Source: Marinobacterium weihaiense
Lineage (GTDB): Bacteria > Pseudomonadota > Gammaproteobacteria > Pseudomonadales > Balneatricaceae
Direction: 5' to 3'
DNA: 51,930 nt
NCBI RefSeq assembly: GCF_019061305.1
Contig: NZ_JAHQZT010000019.1
Location: forward strand, 1 to 51,930
Both the position numbers and the translations under genes were made by a program. How positions within the stretch are numbered: the stretch's first letter is position 1; every line of letters starts with the position of its first letter. A model generated the notes under the pieces. The model was not told where the DNA came from and did not search any database. It saw only the letters and a list, made by a program, of their open reading frames with translations. Shown piece by piece: positions 15,225 through 22,655 of this stretch.

Positions 15225-16553
15225 TCAATGTATACCCGAGAGCTGCATCATATAGATCAGCAGCGATGCTGCAACCAGCATGATCAACGAGTAGGCCAGG
15301 TTGTTTCGCAGGATGGCACGGCCGGTACAATTGAACCGTGCCTGCAGAATAAAGTTTACACCACTGAACAGACTACCGGACATCGACACCGAGGTGGCGA
15401 TGATATAAGCGATCGCCATCAGCGTCGGTGCGGTGGTCACATCGGCCAGCAGGCCGGCATAGGTCGCCACCAGTGCGAACTGATGAATGCCCAGGCTGGC
15501 CAGAATGACAATGCTCCACATGACGAAGATGGCAACCTGCGCATCGGTATGGGCAAAGGGCAGGCTGAACAATCCGGCCGCGATACAGGCCTTGACTCCG
15601 GCCGCCAGAAAACCGGCGCTCAGGAACAGACTGATCTCGCCGCGGGTATCAGCCAGGCGGGTCAGGGTATGTTCGACCAGGCGCCGGCTTGCCTGTACAG
15701 GCCCCTGCTGCAGCGTCAACAGCATCAAGGGCGTCAGCAGCGACAGCAGTGCCACCACGCCCACGGTGGGCAGGGTTGGCCAGACCCCGGATACCGCCAG
15801 AATGGCCGCGATCAGGCACAGTGGCATCATCAGGGTACGGGCGGTCATCGGGTAACCGGGATAGCGCGCCAGATCGCGCGGGTAGCGGTAGCGCACTTCC
15901 AGCAGGGTATACCCCAGGCCAAACAGGGCCAGGCCCAGGGTGAAGGGCAGAATGCTGTACAGTTCGGTGCCCGGCACCTGTTCCAGCACCAGGGGCAGAA
16001 TGCTCAGGAAGGGCGACCAGAGCACCGCCAGGCTGAAGCCGCGGCCGAGGATTATGCGCGACAGCGACGACAGTGTATCCCGGCGCTTGAGCTGCTCGCC
16101 CACCAGCAGCATGGAGGAAAAGTTGGCCACCGAGGACAGCAGGTGCATGCCGCCGAGCGTGGTGACAAAGCTGCGTGGGCCGGGCCGGTCGTTAACCTGC
16201 TCCAGGCGTGTACTGAGGCGAATGAAGTTCACCGCTGCCAGCAGCATGGCTAGCTTCAGGTGTTCGCCCAGAATGGCCAGTGGATCGATGCGGGCACCGC
16301 TGCTCCAGGCCCAGGCGATGAAGCCGCAACCGATACCCAGCAGCAGGTAGATGGGCAGGCGCTGTTTGGCACTGAGGCGGCCGAACTCCAAGGCCACAAA
16401 GGCCCAGGCACACAGGGTGGCCGGCGTGGCCAGGTCGGCCAGTCCGAAGGTATCCAGCAGTGCCAGCAGCAGGGTCACAAAGATCAGCAGGCCGGAAACG
16501 GCATCACGGCGACCAAGCAGGGCCGCTTTGGCGGTAGTGGCAGAAAGAGTCAT
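15225..16553 (-). CDS. Polytopic membrane protein in the hpa cluster, probable transporter, unrecognised family
   Basis: The product is 442 residues with about eleven or twelve hydrophobic segments and very few charged residues, except a loop near 120-145 and one near 215-235. I do not recognise the family. Overall layout (two halves, a polar NFSSMLLVGE-like turn near 150 and SMSGSLFSGVNFI near 395) recalls ion-transporter-superfamily carriers, but this is only resemblance. It sits between hpaA and hpaR, with an HpaR-like operator in front, where other species often have the permease HpaX. A role in uptake or efflux of 4-hydroxyphenylacetate or homoprotocatechuate is inferred from position. 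The predicted -10 box is only six bases from the ATG. Confidence 0.75.
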   Translation of the reverse strand: MTLSATTAKAALLGRRDAVSGLLIFVTLLLALLDTFGLADLATPATLCAWAFVALEFGRLSAKQRLPIYLLLGIGCGFIAWAWSSGARIDPLAILGEHLKLAMLLAAVNFIRLSTRLEQVNDRPGPRSFVTTLGGMHLLSSVANFSSMLLVGEQLKRRDTLSSLSRIILGRGFSLAVLWSPFLSILPLVLEQVPGTELYSILPFTLGLALFGLGYTLLEVRYRYPRDLARYPGYPMTARTLMMPLCLIAAILAVSGVWPTLPTVGVVALLSLLTPLMLLTLQQGPVQASRRLVEHTLTRLADTRGEISLFLSAGFLAAGVKACIAAGLFSLPFAHTDAQVAIFVMWSIVILASLGIHQFALVATYAGLLADVTTAPTLMAIAYIIATSVSMSGSLFSGVNFILQARFNCTGRAILRNNLAYSLIMLVAASLLIYMMQLSGIH

Positions 16554-16559
16554 GCCGTC

Positions 16560-16588
16560 ATTTTATTAATATGTTAAGTAGTAGTCCA
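16560..16588 (-). promoter_or_regulatory. Predicted promoter of the transporter-hpaR unit with operator D
   Basis: On the minus strand TGGACT (16583-16588), a 17-bp spacer and TAAAAT (16560-16565). The spacer contains TTAACATATTAA (16566-16577), one mismatch from the consensus palindrome. The promoter overlaps the hpaA stop codon. Because the -10 is six bases from the ATG at 16553, transcription would start at or next to the start codon, giving a leaderless or nearly leaderless mRNA. Confidence 0.5.
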
Positions 16589-17500
16589 GTTGTCGCGCTT
16601 GTGGTCGGTGCGAAAGCGCTGTGCGGTCACGCCGGTGTGGCGCTTGAAGAAGCGGGAGAAATAGGCGGGATCACTGAAACCGAGCTGGTAGCAGATATCG
16701 CTGCTGGACAGGTCGGTGAACACCAGCAGGCGTTTGGTTTCCTGCACGATGCGGTCGTGGATCAGTTTCTTCGGCGAGCGGTTGGACACCCGCTGGCAGA
16801 TCTGGTGCAGGCGGCTTTCGGAAATGCCCAGTGCCGCGGTGTAGTCCGGCAGGTGCAGGTGCTCGCGGTAATGCTCCTCGATCAGGTCGGAGAAGCGCCG
16901 GAACACGCGCAGGTCATCGCTGTTGACGGTGGTGCTTTCGGCCTGCTTCGGTGACAGTCGGCTGATCTGAATCAGCAGCAGTCGCACCAGCGTGTGCAGC
17001 GTCAGGCGCTTGGCTGGACGTTCGCGGTACCATTCCAGCTTGAGGTTGCGCAGCGTTTGCGTGATCAGGGGCCATTGCAGGCGCTGTTCGTCGTCCAGTT
17101 CGTCGCGGACGATGCAGATGCCGCGGTTGAGTTCGGTATCCATCTCCTGTTGCAGGCCGTCCTTGAGCAGCTGCCAGGCAACCGACTGGTGTACGGTCAG
17201 CACATGGCCGCAGGCCTCGGGCTCGGTGAGAAAGGAGTGGGGGACGGACGGCGGAGTCATGATCAGGCTGGGGCCGGTGGTGCGATAGACTTTGTCGTCG
17301 ATGTGAAAGCTGATGGTGCCACGGTCGATATAGTGAATCTGCAGGTACTGGGCGTGGCGGTGTACCGGCATGTCGCGGCCGTAGAAGGCGGCCAGGTTTT
17401 CCAGCACGTCATAGTGGATCGGGGCATCCAGATAGCGCCGATCGTAATCCTGTCCCAAGATGATGTTGGGGATCCATTCGTTGTGCCGGGTTTCGCTCAT
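16574..17500 (-). CDS. hpaA: AraC-family activator of 4-hydroxyphenylacetate catabolism
   Basis: The product is 308 residues. An N-terminal cupin-like effector domain (about 20-130; MPVHRHAQYLQIHYIDRGTI near 39-58) is followed by two AraC helix-turn-helix motifs (about 205-300). The second includes SDICYQLGFSDPAYFSRFFKR, the AraC signature, at the C terminus. The N terminus ETRHNEWIPNIILGQDYD is like HpaA proteins. In E. coli HpaA activates the hydroxylase genes hpaBC in response to 4-hydroxyphenylacetate. Here it follows hpaE by 84 bp containing a strong hairpin and may be partly cotranscribed with the hpaHIGE genes. Ribosome-binding site is weak. Confidence 0.9.
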   Translation of the reverse strand: MSETRHNEWIPNIILGQDYDRRYLDAPIHYDVLENLAAFYGRDMPVHRHAQYLQIHYIDRGTISFHIDDKVYRTTGPSLIMTPPSVPHSFLTEPEACGHVLTVHQSVAWQLLKDGLQQEMDTELNRGICIVRDELDDEQRLQWPLITQTLRNLKLEWYRERPAKRLTLHTLVRLLLIQISRLSPKQAESTTVNSDDLRVFRRFSDLIEEHYREHLHLPDYTAALGISESRLHQICQRVSNRSPKKLIHDRIVQETKRLLVFTDLSSSDICYQLGFSDPAYFSRFFKRHTGVTAQRFRTDHKRDNWTTT

Positions 17501-17529
17501 CAGGCGACTATAGCAGAATTCGGGCAGGA

Positions 17530-17561
17530 CCGGAGTCCCGTGCGCAGGGCACGGGCTCCGG
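17530..17561. other. Strong hairpin between hpaE and hpaA
   Basis: CCGGAG-T-CCCGTGC and GCACGGG-CTCCGG form a 13-bp stem with a single bulge and a 5-nt loop. On the transcribed minus strand it is followed by TCCTGCCCG, with no T run, so it more likely protects the upstream mRNA or lowers hpaA expression than terminates fully. Confidence 0.6.
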
Positions 17562-17584
17562 CAGTTGCGAAGGCGGGAACGGGA

Positions 17585-19120
17585 TCAGTTCTTGCCCAGC
17601 TGAGGTACCTTGTGGGTACCGTGCGCGATGCACACGTTCTTGGTTTCCATGTAGAAGTCGAAGCTCCAGTCGCCACCGTCGCGACCGATACCGGACATCT
17701 TGATACCACCGAACGGAGACGGCAGGTTACGGTTGTTCTCGGAGTTCACCCACAGCATGCCGGCTTCGACGTGCTTGGCCATGCGCATGGCGCGACCGGT
17801 GCTCTCGGTCCAGATGTAACCGGACAGGCCGTACTGGGTATCGTTGGCGATGGCGATCGCTTCCTCTTCGGTATCGAAGGTGATGGCGGTCAGTACCGGG
17901 CCAAAGATCTCTTCCTGCGCAATGCGCATCTTGTTGTTGGCTTCGGTGAACAGGGTCGGCGTCAGGTAGTTGCCGGCCGGGTTCAGGTTGTCGCTGCCGT
18001 CAGTGATGCGCTGGCCGCCAACCGCGGTCTTGGCACCGTCTTCCTTGGCGATGTCGAAGTAGCTCAGCACCTTGTTGAAGTGCTCGGTGTGTACCAGCGG
18101 GCCCACTTCGGTGTTCGGGTCCAGCGAGTGACCGACCTTCAGGTTCTTGACGCGCTGTTCCAGTGCCGCGATGAACTTGTCGCGGATGCCGCTCTGGATC
18201 AGCAGACGGCTGGACGAGGTGCAGCGCTGACCATTCAGGCTGTAGATCATGAACACAACGGCATCCAGGGCGCGGTCGAAGGCGGCATCGTCGAACACGA
18301 TAACCGGGTTCTTGCCGCCCAGCTCGAAGTGCATGCGCTTCAGGGTGTCGGCACCCTGACGCATGATGTGAGAACCGGTGGCGGACTCGCCGACCAGGGC
18401 TACGGCCTTGATCGCCGGGTGTTCGGTCAGGCGCTTGCCGGCGTCTTCGCCGAAGCCGTTGACCATGTTCCACACGCCCTTGGGCAGCACTTCATCGGCG
18501 ATTTCCGCCAGGATGTAAGCGCTCAGCGGGGTCAGTTCCGCCGGCTTGTGTACTACGGTGCAGCCTGCCGCCAGGGCCGGAGCAATCTTCCAGGTGGACA
18601 GCATGAACGGCGTGTTCCACGGCGTGATGATGCCGACCGGACCGATCGCCTTGCGGATGGTGTAGTTGACGTGCTCGTCCTGGTGCAGGGCCAGACCGTT
18701 CTGCGCTTCCGGTGCCTTGTCGGCGAAGAAGCGGAAGTTGGCGGCACCACGCAGGGCCGCCTGCTTCATGAAGCGGATCGCCTGACCGCAGTCCATGGAC
18801 TCGACCAGCGCGATTTCGTCGGCACGCTCAACCAGACGGTCGGCGAACTTGTGCAGCAGGCGCTTGCGTTCGGCACCCGGGGTGTTGGCCCAGGCTTCGA
18901 AGGCGTTTTCAGCCGCTTCGCAGGCCGCGTCCATGTCGGCGACGGAGCCGGCCATGACCTTGCCGATGCTGCTGTTGTCGGTCGGGGTAACGTTGTCGTA
19001 TTCACGGCCGCCGTTGCCCAGGGTGAATTCACCGTTGATGTAGTGGCCGGTGGTGTTGTTCTTGAAGCGCTCCAGGTACTGCTGTGCGCGTTCCAGGTTG
19101 GTTGCCAGAGTATCGCTCAT
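17585..19120 (-). CDS. hpaE: 5-carboxymethyl-2-hydroxymuconate semialdehyde dehydrogenase
   Basis: This 511-residue aldehyde dehydrogenase has N169 (TPWNTPF), E266 (HFELGGKNP) and C300 (NGQRCTSSSR). Length and the MIYSLNGQRCTSSSR motif fit HpaE, which oxidises the ring-cleavage semialdehyde to 5-carboxymethyl-2-hydroxymuconate with NAD. The start at 19120 gives the expected MSDTLATNL end; the longer frame to 19261 is rejected because it overlaps hpaG2 and has no site. It is fifth in the hpaH-I-G1-G2-E order, and a 65-bp gap with a hairpin separates it from hpaG2. Confidence 0.94.
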   Translation of the reverse strand: MSDTLATNLERAQQYLERFKNNTTGHYINGEFTLGNGGREYDNVTPTDNSSIGKVMAGSVADMDAACEAAENAFEAWANTPGAERKRLLHKFADRLVERADEIALVESMDCGQAIRFMKQAALRGAANFRFFADKAPEAQNGLALHQDEHVNYTIRKAIGPVGIITPWNTPFMLSTWKIAPALAAGCTVVHKPAELTPLSAYILAEIADEVLPKGVWNMVNGFGEDAGKRLTEHPAIKAVALVGESATGSHIMRQGADTLKRMHFELGGKNPVIVFDDAAFDRALDAVVFMIYSLNGQRCTSSSRLLIQSGIRDKFIAALEQRVKNLKVGHSLDPNTEVGPLVHTEHFNKVLSYFDIAKEDGAKTAVGGQRITDGSDNLNPAGNYLTPTLFTEANNKMRIAQEEIFGPVLTAITFDTEEEAIAIANDTQYGLSGYIWTESTGRAMRMAKHVEAGMLWVNSENNRNLPSPFGGIKMSGIGRDGGDWSFDFYMETKNVCIAHGTHKVPQLGKN

Positions 19121-19143
19121 GGTGTGTCTCCCGTTGCCTTTGA

Positions 19144-19175
19144 TCCCGGTGCCGACCCTGTGTCGGCTGCCGGGA
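19144..19175. other. Hairpin between hpaG2 and hpaE
   Basis: TCCCGG-T-GCCGAC and GTCGGC-TG-CCGGGA (two 6-bp helices with a small internal loop; 5-nt terminal loop) fill most of the 65-bp gap. No T tract is present. Confidence 0.55.
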
Positions 19176-19185
19176 CGGGTCAATC

Positions 19186-19968
19186 TCAGTATTTGTCGCC
19201 GTAGTATTCCTGCTCGCTGACCATGCGGGTCTCCAGCGCGCACACATCTTCGATGCTGCACACGATGGTGTCACCCGGCTGGCAGTCAACGATGCCGTGC
19301 GGTGTGCCGGTGCAGATCATGTCGCCCGGGTTCAGGGTCATGACCTTGCTCAGGTATTCGATCACGAAGGGCACGTCAAAGATCATGTCCTTGGTGGAGC
19401 CATCCTGAGTCAGCTTGCCGTTGACCGTGGTGGTCAGTTTCAGCGCGTTGGCGTTGGGGATGTCCGCCGTGTCGACGATCCAGGGACCCATCGGCAGCAG
19501 GGAATCGCGGCTCTTCACGCGCAGATTCGGACGGTAGTAGTTTTCCAGGTAGTCGCGGATGGCAAAGTCGTTGCAGACGGTGTAGCCGGCGACGTAATCC
19601 AGCGCGTCTTCACGCTTGATGTTCTTGCCGGTCTTGCCGATCACGGCGACCAGTTCGCACTCGTAGTGCTGGTATTCGATACCGTCGGGACGGTAGCTGA
19701 CCTGCTTGTGGCCGGTCAGGGTGTTGGCGTGCTTGATGAAGATCAGCGGCTCTTTCGGCGGCTCGAACGCCAGTTCGGTGGCGTGATCGGCATAGTTGAT
19801 GCCCAGCGCGAAAATGGTGCCCGGCGCTTTCACCGGCGGCAGCCAGGTGATCTGATCGGAATCCAGTGCCACGTCCAGCACTTCACCTTCGGAGGTGGTG
19901 ATGCGGTCGTTGGCGTCGATGTCGATGTCCAGCTCGCGGCCGTCAAATACGATACGTGCGTGTCTCAT
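19186..19968 (-). CDS. hpaG2: HpaG C-terminal-half subunit (isomerase/decarboxylase)
   Basis: The product is 260 residues of the fumarylacetoacetate-hydrolase fold. It matches the C-terminal half of the fused 429-residue E. coli HpaG: FALGINYADHATELAF (about 53-68), YEHYECELVAVIGK-like segment with metal-binding glutamates near 103-107, and CNDFAIRDYLENYYRPNLR. The complete HpaG converts 5-oxo-pent-3-ene-1,2,5-tricarboxylate to 2-hydroxyhepta-2,4-dienedioate (decarboxylation) and isomerises it. Here the halves are separate genes. The start codon lies three bases past the hpaG1 stop, and its ribosome-binding site GGAGGTG is inside the hpaG1 end, so the two are translationally coupled. Confidence 0.92.
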   Translation of the reverse strand: MRHARIVFDGRELDIDIDANDRITTSEGEVLDVALDSDQITWLPPVKAPGTIFALGINYADHATELAFEPPKEPLIFIKHANTLTGHKQVSYRPDGIEYQHYECELVAVIGKTGKNIKREDALDYVAGYTVCNDFAIRDYLENYYRPNLRVKSRDSLLPMGPWIVDTADIPNANALKLTTTVNGKLTQDGSTKDMIFDVPFVIEYLSKVMTLNPGDMICTGTPHGIVDCQPGDTIVCSIEDVCALETRMVSEQEYYGDKY

Positions 19969-19971
19969 GGC

Positions 19972-20640
19972 TCAGGCACCTCCCAGCGTGTTTGTCAGGG
20001 TGCCGACACCCTCGATGCTTGCTTCAACCTTGTCGCCCTTGACCACGGCTACGCGGTCACCGGCGAAGCCGACGGCGATAATTTCACCGGCCTGCAGGGT
20101 CATGATGCGCGAAATGATGCTGATCAGTTCGGCAACGCCGCGCTCCAGGTCGGCCAGGGCCAGGCGGCTCTTCTGTTCGCCGTTGACGCTGACGGTCACG
20201 GTCAGGGCGTTCAGGTCGGTGATCTTGTCAGCGGCAACGATTTCCGGACCCACCGGTGCGGAGGTGTCCAGGCACTTGCCCTTGATGTCCGGGCGGTAGT
20301 AGCTCGCTTCCGGCAGGGAAAAGTCGCTGACGATGGTGTAGCCACCGACGTAATCCAGTGCATCTTCGGCAGACACGCGGCAGGTTTCCTTGCCGATGAC
20401 CACACCCAGGCTGGCGCCCACAACCATTTCGGCAACATCGTTGCCGTCGAAATCTTTGGCCCACTCGACTTCAGCGCCGTCAACGCTCCAGGTGTTGCGC
20501 GGCTTGTAGTACAGCACCGGCTGAGTCGGCGGTTTCTTGTAAGGGGCTTCGTTGAACGTCCCCTCCAGGGCAGCCAGCTGTGCCTTGTCGTTCAGCGCGA
20601 CGCAGACCAGCTTGCTGTTAACCAGAGTCTTTGCAGTCAT
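19972..20640 (-). CDS. hpaG1: HpaG N-terminal-half subunit (isomerase/decarboxylase)
   Basis: The product is 222 residues, matching the N-terminal half of fused HpaG: KLVCVALNDKAQLAALEGTF, then APYKKPPTQPVLYYKPRNTW, the GYTIVSDFSLPEASYYRP block and DRVAVVKGDKVEASIEGVG at the end. The same FAH fold as its partner suggests an ancient duplication followed by fusion in enteric bacteria. Here the unfused state is kept, with a proper start (AGAAGG upstream) and stop, so this is not a frameshift. It lies 30 bp downstream of hpaI. Confidence 0.92.
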   Translation of the reverse strand: MTAKTLVNSKLVCVALNDKAQLAALEGTFNEAPYKKPPTQPVLYYKPRNTWSVDGAEVEWAKDFDGNDVAEMVVGASLGVVIGKETCRVSAEDALDYVGGYTIVSDFSLPEASYYRPDIKGKCLDTSAPVGPEIVAADKITDLNALTVTVSVNGEQKSRLALADLERGVAELISIISRIMTLQAGEIIAVGFAGDRVAVVKGDKVEASIEGVGTLTNTLGGA

Positions 20641-20670
20641 TGTTAACCTTCTCGTGTTGATGACCGGCGA

Positions 20671-21477
20671 TCAGTAGCCGGCCTGAGGTTTTTCGTCTTC
20701 AACCGGAGCGCCCTGTTTGAAGCGCTGCGCCAGCTTGCGGGTTTCGTTGGCCAGAATCATGGTGTCGACACCGACGCCGACGAAGTTGGCACCCTGCTGG
20801 ACATAGTTCTCGGCCAGCGCTGGGTCCAGGCAGAGCAGACCGGCATACTTGCCGGCATCGCGGATCTTGTTCAGGCCGGCGTTGATGGTCTCGACCACCA
20901 CCGGGTTGCCGGCATCGCCGATGTAACCCATGGAGGCGGACAGGTCGGACGGACCGATGAACACGCCGTCAACGCCGTCCACTTCCAGAATCGCGTCCAG
21001 GTTTTCCATGGCACTGGCGGTTTCCACCTGCACGATCAGGCAGATTTCGTCGTTGGCCTTTTTCAGATAACCCGGCACCTGATTCCAGCGCGCGGCACGG
21101 GCCAGGGAGGTGCCCAGGCCACGGATGCCCTGCGGCGGGTAGCGTACGGCCTGTACCAGCTGAGCGGCCTGTTCGGCGGTTTCCACCATCGGCACCAGCA
21201 GGGTCTGCACGCCGATATCCAGCAGCTGCTTGATCAGCGCGGTGTTGCCTTCCACGCAACGCACGATGGGCGCGGTGTCGTAGGGGGCGATCGCCTGCAG
21301 GTGGCTCATGATGGTGCGCAGATCAAAAGGTGCGTGTTCGCCATCGATCAGCAGCCAGTCAAAGCCGGCCACCGCGGCAATCTCGGCCGCGCTGTTGTCC
21401 GGCAGGCCGAGCCAGAGGCCATACTGGGTCTCGCCGGTGGCCAGGCCCTGTTTGAAACGGTTCTTTGGCAATTCCAT
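20671..21477 (-). CDS. hpaI: 4-hydroxy-2-oxoheptanedioate aldolase
   Basis: This 268-residue class II pyruvate aldolase splits 4-hydroxy-2-oxoheptanedioate into pyruvate and succinic semialdehyde. Catalytic and metal residues are all in place: H48 (IDGEHAPFD), R73 (IVRCV), E152 (VQVETA) and D178 (GPSD), each at a constant offset from the E. coli positions. I place the start at 21477 because AGGAG lies six bases upstream of it; the ATG two codons earlier (21483) directly abuts that site. It is second in the operon after hpaH. Confidence 0.95.
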   Translation of the reverse strand: MELPKNRFKQGLATGETQYGLWLGLPDNSAAEIAAVAGFDWLLIDGEHAPFDLRTIMSHLQAIAPYDTAPIVRCVEGNTALIKQLLDIGVQTLLVPMVETAEQAAQLVQAVRYPPQGIRGLGTSLARAARWNQVPGYLKKANDEICLIVQVETASAMENLDAILEVDGVDGVFIGPSDLSASMGYIGDAGNPVVVETINAGLNKIRDAGKYAGLLCLDPALAENYVQQGANFVGVGVDTMILANETRKLAQRFKQGAPVEDEKPQAGY

Positions 21478-21531
21478 GCTCATCTCCTGTTCATGGCCGG
21501 CGCCGACGCGCCGACCCTTGGCATGCCGGGC

Positions 21532-22335
21532 TTATGCGAAGTTCAGGGTGACGCCACCCAGGGAACCGAAGTCGGCGTGCACAGTGTCACCGGCCTTGAC
21601 CGGTACCGGACGGGTAAAGGAGCCGGACAGGATCACCTGGCCCGGTTCCAGACCGACACCGTGCGGTGCGAAGCGCTTGCACACCCAAGTGATGCCCTTG
21701 AGCGGGTTGCCCAGTACGCCACCGGCCAGGCCGGTTTCCTCGATCTGGCCGTTCAGGTACAGCATGCAGCCGGCCCAGCGCAGGTCGATATCCATCGGCT
21801 TGATTGGACGGCCGCCCATAACGATGCCGGCGTTGGCCGCGTTGTCGGAGATGGTGTCGTACACCTTGCGGGTGTAACCGGTTTCCGGATCGGTGCGCAG
21901 GCAGCGTGCGGCGATCAGTTCCAGTGAGGGAATCACGTAGTCGGTGGCGTCGATGACGTCGAAGATGGTGACGTTTTCACCGAACAGCGGCTTTTTCAGC
22001 ACGAAGGCCAGTTCCACTTCGATGCGCGGGTCCAGAAAGTCGGACGCCTTGATGGTGGCGCCGTCGTCAAACAGCATGTCGTCCAGCAGCACGCCGTAGT
22101 CCGGCTGGTCAATGTTAGACGCCATCTGCATGGCGCGAGAGGTCAGGCCGATCTTGTAGCCGATAACCTTACGGCCGTCTTCGATCTTGCGGTCAACCCA
22201 GGCTTTCTGCACGGCATAGGCGTCCGCCATGTCCATGTCTGGGAATTCCAGTGTCAGTGCCGGAATCTGCTTGCGGTTCACTTCGGCTTCGTACAGGCGA
22301 TCGGCACAGGCCTTGATCTGCTCTTGGTTCAACAT
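21532..22335 (-). CDS. hpaH: 2-oxo-hept-4-ene-1,7-dioate hydratase
   Basis: The product is 267 residues, the same length as E. coli HpaH. It belongs to the hydratase/decarboxylase family. Recognisable parts are AYAVQKAWVDRKIEDGRKVIG (shortened here as AYAVQKAW, about 34-41), YKIGLTSRAMQ near 61-71, DPRIEVELAFVLKKPL with the metal glutamates (about 101-116) and the LGNPLKGITWVCKR stretch near 208. It hydrates 2-oxohept-4-enedioate to the HpaI substrate. It is the first gene of the leftward hpaH-I-G1-G2-E unit. Its promoter, with an HpaR-like operator in the spacer, lies about 110 bp upstream. Confidence 0.94.
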   Translation of the reverse strand: MLNQEQIKACADRLYEAEVNRKQIPALTLEFPDMDMADAYAVQKAWVDRKIEDGRKVIGYKIGLTSRAMQMASNIDQPDYGVLLDDMLFDDGATIKASDFLDPRIEVELAFVLKKPLFGENVTIFDVIDATDYVIPSLELIAARCLRTDPETGYTRKVYDTISDNAANAGIVMGGRPIKPMDIDLRWAGCMLYLNGQIEETGLAGGVLGNPLKGITWVCKRFAPHGVGLEPGQVILSGSFTRPVPVKAGDTVHADFGSLGGVTLNFA

Positions 22336-22444
22336 GCTCGACAGTACCTTCTTGTTGTCCGTTGAGGGTCTCTACTGTGCGCGTAAAACGCTCATCGGCC
22401 GCCGGTGGCGCCTCAGGGGCGAGGGCACAGATCATCTGAAATTC

Positions 22445-22472
22445 ATTTTAGTTAACATCTTAACTAAGTCAA
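22445..22472 (-). promoter_or_regulatory. Predicted promoter of hpaH-I-G1-G2-E with operator E
   Basis: On the minus strand TTGACT (22467-22472), a 16-bp spacer and TAAAAT (22445-22450). The spacer contains GTTAACATCTTAAC (22451-22464), one mismatch from a perfect palindrome. Repressor binding would overlap polymerase contacts. Confidence 0.72.
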
Positions 22473-22546
22473 TACCTCAATAACTCACTACAGTTATAGC
22501 TGCATTCCTGTTGCCCAAGCAGGAAAATGTTGCAAGTGCAATCTTG

Positions 22547-22575
22547 TTGACAACAGTTAACATGTTAATTAGATT
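22547..22575 (+). promoter_or_regulatory. Predicted promoter of hpaF and the TRAP genes with operator F
   Basis: TTGACA (22547-22552, perfect -35), a 17-bp spacer and TAGATT (22570-22575). The spacer holds the perfect 12-bp palindrome TTAACATGTTAA at 22557-22568. It faces hpaF and, downstream, the tandem TRAP operons. Confidence 0.75.
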
Positions 22576-22655
22576 TCGTTTGTTTGCATTTTGGCCAGAG
22601 CCCTCCGGCACGACCGGATCAAGGGTGCCATCCAACCGTTTAGGGGAGAACTGAG

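Larger units (their letters stand above)
22336..22655. promoter_or_regulatory. Divergent control region between hpaH and hpaF
   Basis: This 320-bp AT-richer region carries two divergent sigma-70-like promoters, each with an HpaR-like palindrome in its spacer. Palindrome centres (22457.5 and 22562.5) are 105 bp apart, about ten helical turns of B-DNA, so repressor dimers could sit on the same face and bridge by looping. Between them is a GC-richer stretch with CCTGTTGCCCAAGCAGG (22507-22523), a small imperfect palindrome that could be an activator or IHF-adjacent site; no stronger claim is possible. Confidence 0.7.

Noticed and set aside
19960-19975. The split of hpaG as a possible frameshift of a fused gene.
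   Set aside because: The first gene ends with its own stop, the second has its own ATG and a good ribosome-binding site, and the junction corresponds to the natural border of the two homologous halves.
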